Below the pieces are notes generated by a model, which saw only the letters and a program-made list of their open reading frames with translations, was not told where the DNA came from and searched no databases. From Ponticaulis profundi (GTDB taxonomy: Bacteria > Pseudomonadota > Alphaproteobacteria > Caulobacterales > Hyphomonadaceae), in contig NZ_JBHSSW010000012.1 in the NCBI RefSeq assembly GCF_042659465.1, positions 186,001 to 250,000 of the forward strand: a stretch of DNA of 64,000 nt, given 5' to 3'. Position 1 is the stretch's first letter, and every line of letters begins with the position of its first letter. The translations under genes and the position numbers were made by a program. This document shows, in pieces, positions 62,449 to 64,000 of the stretch.

Positions 62449-63273
62449 ATGGCAGAGACCAAGGCACCGGACTTTGAAACCTTAAAGGTGGAGCGCAAGG
62501 GCGCTGTAGAATGGCTGACACTGAACCGGCCGGATAATCTGAATGCGCTGAACCCAACCATGGTGGAAGAGCTGTATGCCTACTTCCTCGGTCTGCAGAA
62601 GCGTATTGATGTGCGGATCATCGTTCTCAAAGGTGCCGGACGGGCCTTCTGTGCGGGGCTCGATCTGAAGAAAAAAGGCGAGGCCGATGATGCCGGTGAA
62701 GGCAATAGCGTTCAGGCGGGTTTGAAGACACAGCGCGATATCGCCAATATCGTCATGGCGATGCGCAAGTGTCCGCAGCCAATCATTTCGCTCATTCAGG
62801 GACCTGCCTGTGGTGGTGGTTTCTCGCTCGCACTCGCGTCCGACATTCGGATTGCTGCCGACAATGCGCGCTTCAACTGTGCTTATATCCGTATCGGTCT
62901 TGGCGGCTGTGACATTGGTTCGAGCTATTTCCTGCCCCGCCTTGTCGGTGCGTCTCTCGCGACCGAGCTGATCCTGACCGGCAAGTTCATTTCTGCTGAA
63001 CGGGCGCTGAACCTTGGCCTGGTGGCGCAGGTCGTTCCGGAAGATCAGCTGGAAGCGGCTGCGCAGGAAGATCTCGACCTGATGCTGACAACTTCGCCTC
63101 TGGGACTACGTCTGTCGAAAGAAGCGCTGAATATGAACATTGATGCGGGCGGTATGGAAGCGGCTATTGCGATGGAGGACCGCAACCAGATCCTCATTTC
63201 GCAGACGAGCGACTTCAAGGAAGGCGTTGCTGCCTTTCTGCAAAAGCGTCCGCCAAACTGGGGAGACGGCTAA
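62449..63273 (+). CDS. Enoyl-CoA hydratase/isomerase family protein lacking both usual catalytic glutamates
   Basis: A 274-residue crotonase-fold enzyme. Oxyanion-hole segments AFCAGLDLK (near 66-74) and GPACGGGFSLAL (near 116-127) are intact. However, the first catalytic Glu position (normally GGGxE) is Ser and the second (normally GQPE) is Tyr. An Asp in GGCDIGSSYFLPRLVG lies where isomerases of the family carry an Asp. It is therefore more likely an isomerase or other crotonase than a hydratase. A GAGGGAG site precedes the ATG. Confidence 0.9.
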   Translation: MAETKAPDFETLKVERKGAVEWLTLNRPDNLNALNPTMVEELYAYFLGLQKRIDVRIIVLKGAGRAFCAGLDLKKKGEADDAGEGNSVQAGLKTQRDIANIVMAMRKCPQPIISLIQGPACGGGFSLALASDIRIAADNARFNCAYIRIGLGGCDIGSSYFLPRLVGASLATELILTGKFISAERALNLGLVAQVVPEDQLEAAAQEDLDLMLTTSPLGLRLSKEALNMNIDAGGMEAAIAMEDRNQILISQTSDFKEGVAAFLQKRPPNWGDG

Positions 63274-63551
63274 TCGTCTTCCGGTAATGCCCGCACCCAG
63301 TTCAGCGCCCCCTCATTCATGCCCTTGAATTTGGGGGCGTCTTTCAAGGGTGCCGCCATGAGTGCCTCTGGCTGAAACATGTGTTTGACGGCGTGATAGA
63401 CTTTCGAGCGTGTTTCTGCGGAATGAATGAGCAAGAGATTCTCATTAAGCAGAAACCAGCTGCCAAGGTCAGACAGGGGCTGGCAGTCTTCGTCTGTCAG
63501 CGACGTGTCCAGCCAGATCAGGAAGAGTGTTCTGTCTGCGCCTGCCGTCAT
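63270..63551 (-). CDS. Small hypothetical protein, paralogue of its upstream neighbour
   Basis: A 93-residue soluble protein. It shares LSDLGSWFLLNENLLLIHSAET, then an alpha-helical KVYHAVKH and PEALMAAPL, with the neighbouring protein (LSDIGKWVLIERNILLIQSQQT, then RIHNALRT and PEGLQVIPL). It therefore appears to be a tandem duplicate. Its ATG overlaps the TGA of the neighbour by 4 bp. No family recognised. It converges with the crotonase gene (4-bp overlap). Confidence 0.7.
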   Translation of the reverse strand: MTAGADRTLFLIWLDTSLTDEDCQPLSDLGSWFLLNENLLLIHSAETRSKVYHAVKHMFQPEALMAAPLKDAPKFKGMNEGALNWVRALPEDD

Positions 63552-63874
63552 CTGGTTGGAGGCAGTGCGTGAGTCCTGCGGTGTTCGGGCGCGATTTCGG
63601 AGATAATGTCGCCCAGATCACGCGGAAGCGCGATTTGCTGATCAAGCGGTGAGAGCTGAGTCTGGTGATGACTGAGCGGAATGACCTGCAACCCTTCCGG
63701 CAGCAGATATGTGCGCAGCGCATTGTGGATGCGTGTCAGCGTCTGCTGGGATTGAATCAGCAGAATATTGCGTTCGATCAGAACCCATTTCCCGATATCG
63801 GACAGGGTTGAGATGTTCTCCGGCAAGGAGGGAGATCTCAGGATCGCAAGATATAGTCGCTCCAGTTTCTGCAT
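63548..63874 (-). CDS. Small hypothetical protein, paralogue of its downstream neighbour
   Basis: A 108-residue soluble protein. Starting at the ATG at 63874, residues 20-70 align with the downstream protein over LSD[IL]GxW, N[IL]LLI, and a PE-x-L-x-x-x-PL segment. Its C-terminal tail is longer and basic. Together the two genes form a translationally coupled pair. Unknown function; the first coding start may instead be at 63901, in the same frame. Confidence 0.65.
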   Translation of the reverse strand: MQKLERLYLAILRSPSLPENISTLSDIGKWVLIERNILLIQSQQTLTRIHNALRTYLLPEGLQVIPLSHHQTQLSPLDQQIALPRDLGDIISEIAPEHRRTHALPPTR

Positions 63875-63962
63875 ATTTTCCTCGGTTCTGGCCTGGCGCA
63901 TCCGCTCCCAATGGACGGGCCTCTAATTTCATCACTTCGGAATTAAGTCTCTGAACGTATTC

Positions 63963-64000
63963 ATGGTTGCGAAGAAAAAGCAGCTCGCGCCATTTTCACG
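63963..64000 (+). CDS. Possible 5' end of a gene cut by the window edge
   Basis: An ATG at 63963 opens a frame (MVAKKKQLAPFS) that stays open to the last base. There is no clear ribosome-binding site, so this is tentative. Confidence 0.2.
   Translation, partial: MVAKKKQLAPFS

Overview
The window looks like chromosomal DNA from an aerobic, Gram-negative alphaproteobacterium, most likely a Caulobacterales/Hyphomonadaceae-type marine or aquatic oligotroph. The evidence is three large TonB-dependent receptors of the Caulobacter/sphingomonad style, a class I lysyl-tRNA synthetase, PtsP with a GAF domain, a cyanide-insensitive-type cytochrome bd, and many GGDEF/EAL, SDR, crotonase and GST genes. 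The assignment rests on gene content and protein style only. No rRNA, tRNA, CRISPR array, prophage or insertion sequence was seen.

Layout. 0-8.6 kb: SixA-like phosphatase, a GGDEF-EAL protein, the cydA-cydB-DUF2474 operon, an ExoD-like membrane protein, an iron-responsive-looking siderophore-interacting reductase, and AMP nucleosidase. 8.7-14 kb: the tightly overlapped dTDP-rhamnose operon rfbC-rfbB-rfbD-rfbA, then cysQ and accA. 14-18.2 kb: SDR, GST, a DUF3137 membrane protein, a calcineurin-like phosphatase and a small lipoprotein. 18.3-25.7 kb: a probable TetR regulon (DUF1254 protein, TetR, TonB receptor, Old Yellow Enzyme). The DUF1254 gene and the receptor share a near-identical 16-bp palindrome over their -35 regions.

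25-33.8 kb: a LytTR regulator divergent from an acyltransferase-3 gene, with three 20-bp-phased repeats between them. Next comes a FecI-FecR-FecA-type surface-signalling set (ECF sigma, anti-sigma, STN-domain TonB receptor) followed by a secreted purple-acid-phosphatase-like enzyme. This could be a regulated phosphoester scavenging system.

33.9-46.4 kb: mostly core metabolism (VOC protein, ispG, aminotransferase, rodZ-like gene, ptsP, lysC, ubiG) and a bfd-bfr iron-storage pair with a Fur-like site. A leader between bfr and the next gene is structured and vaguely TPP-aptamer-like. A CoA-transferase and a proline-rich secreted protein follow.

46.5-56.7 kb: more accessory in character. It holds a membrane protein/XRE regulator pair under four operator-like repeats, a 59-aa membrane protein, an SRPBCC membrane protein, a low-GC orphan gene, lysS, a DnaQ-BRCT exonuclease, three Tad-type pseudopilin genes without the Tad motor, two very small acidic/charged genes, and a TetR-PhnB-DUF1428x2 operon with a clear palindromic operator.

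56.9-64 kb: a fatty acid desaturase, SelO, a third TonB receptor, an unusual crotonase lacking both usual catalytic glutamates, and two adjacent overlapping small genes that are paralogues of each other and not recognised.

No single locus is clearly a new defence or biosynthetic system. The most promising points are the shared TetR operator pair, the sigma/anti-sigma/receptor/phosphatase locus, the four-operator XRE membrane pair, and the tandem unknown paralogues at the right edge.
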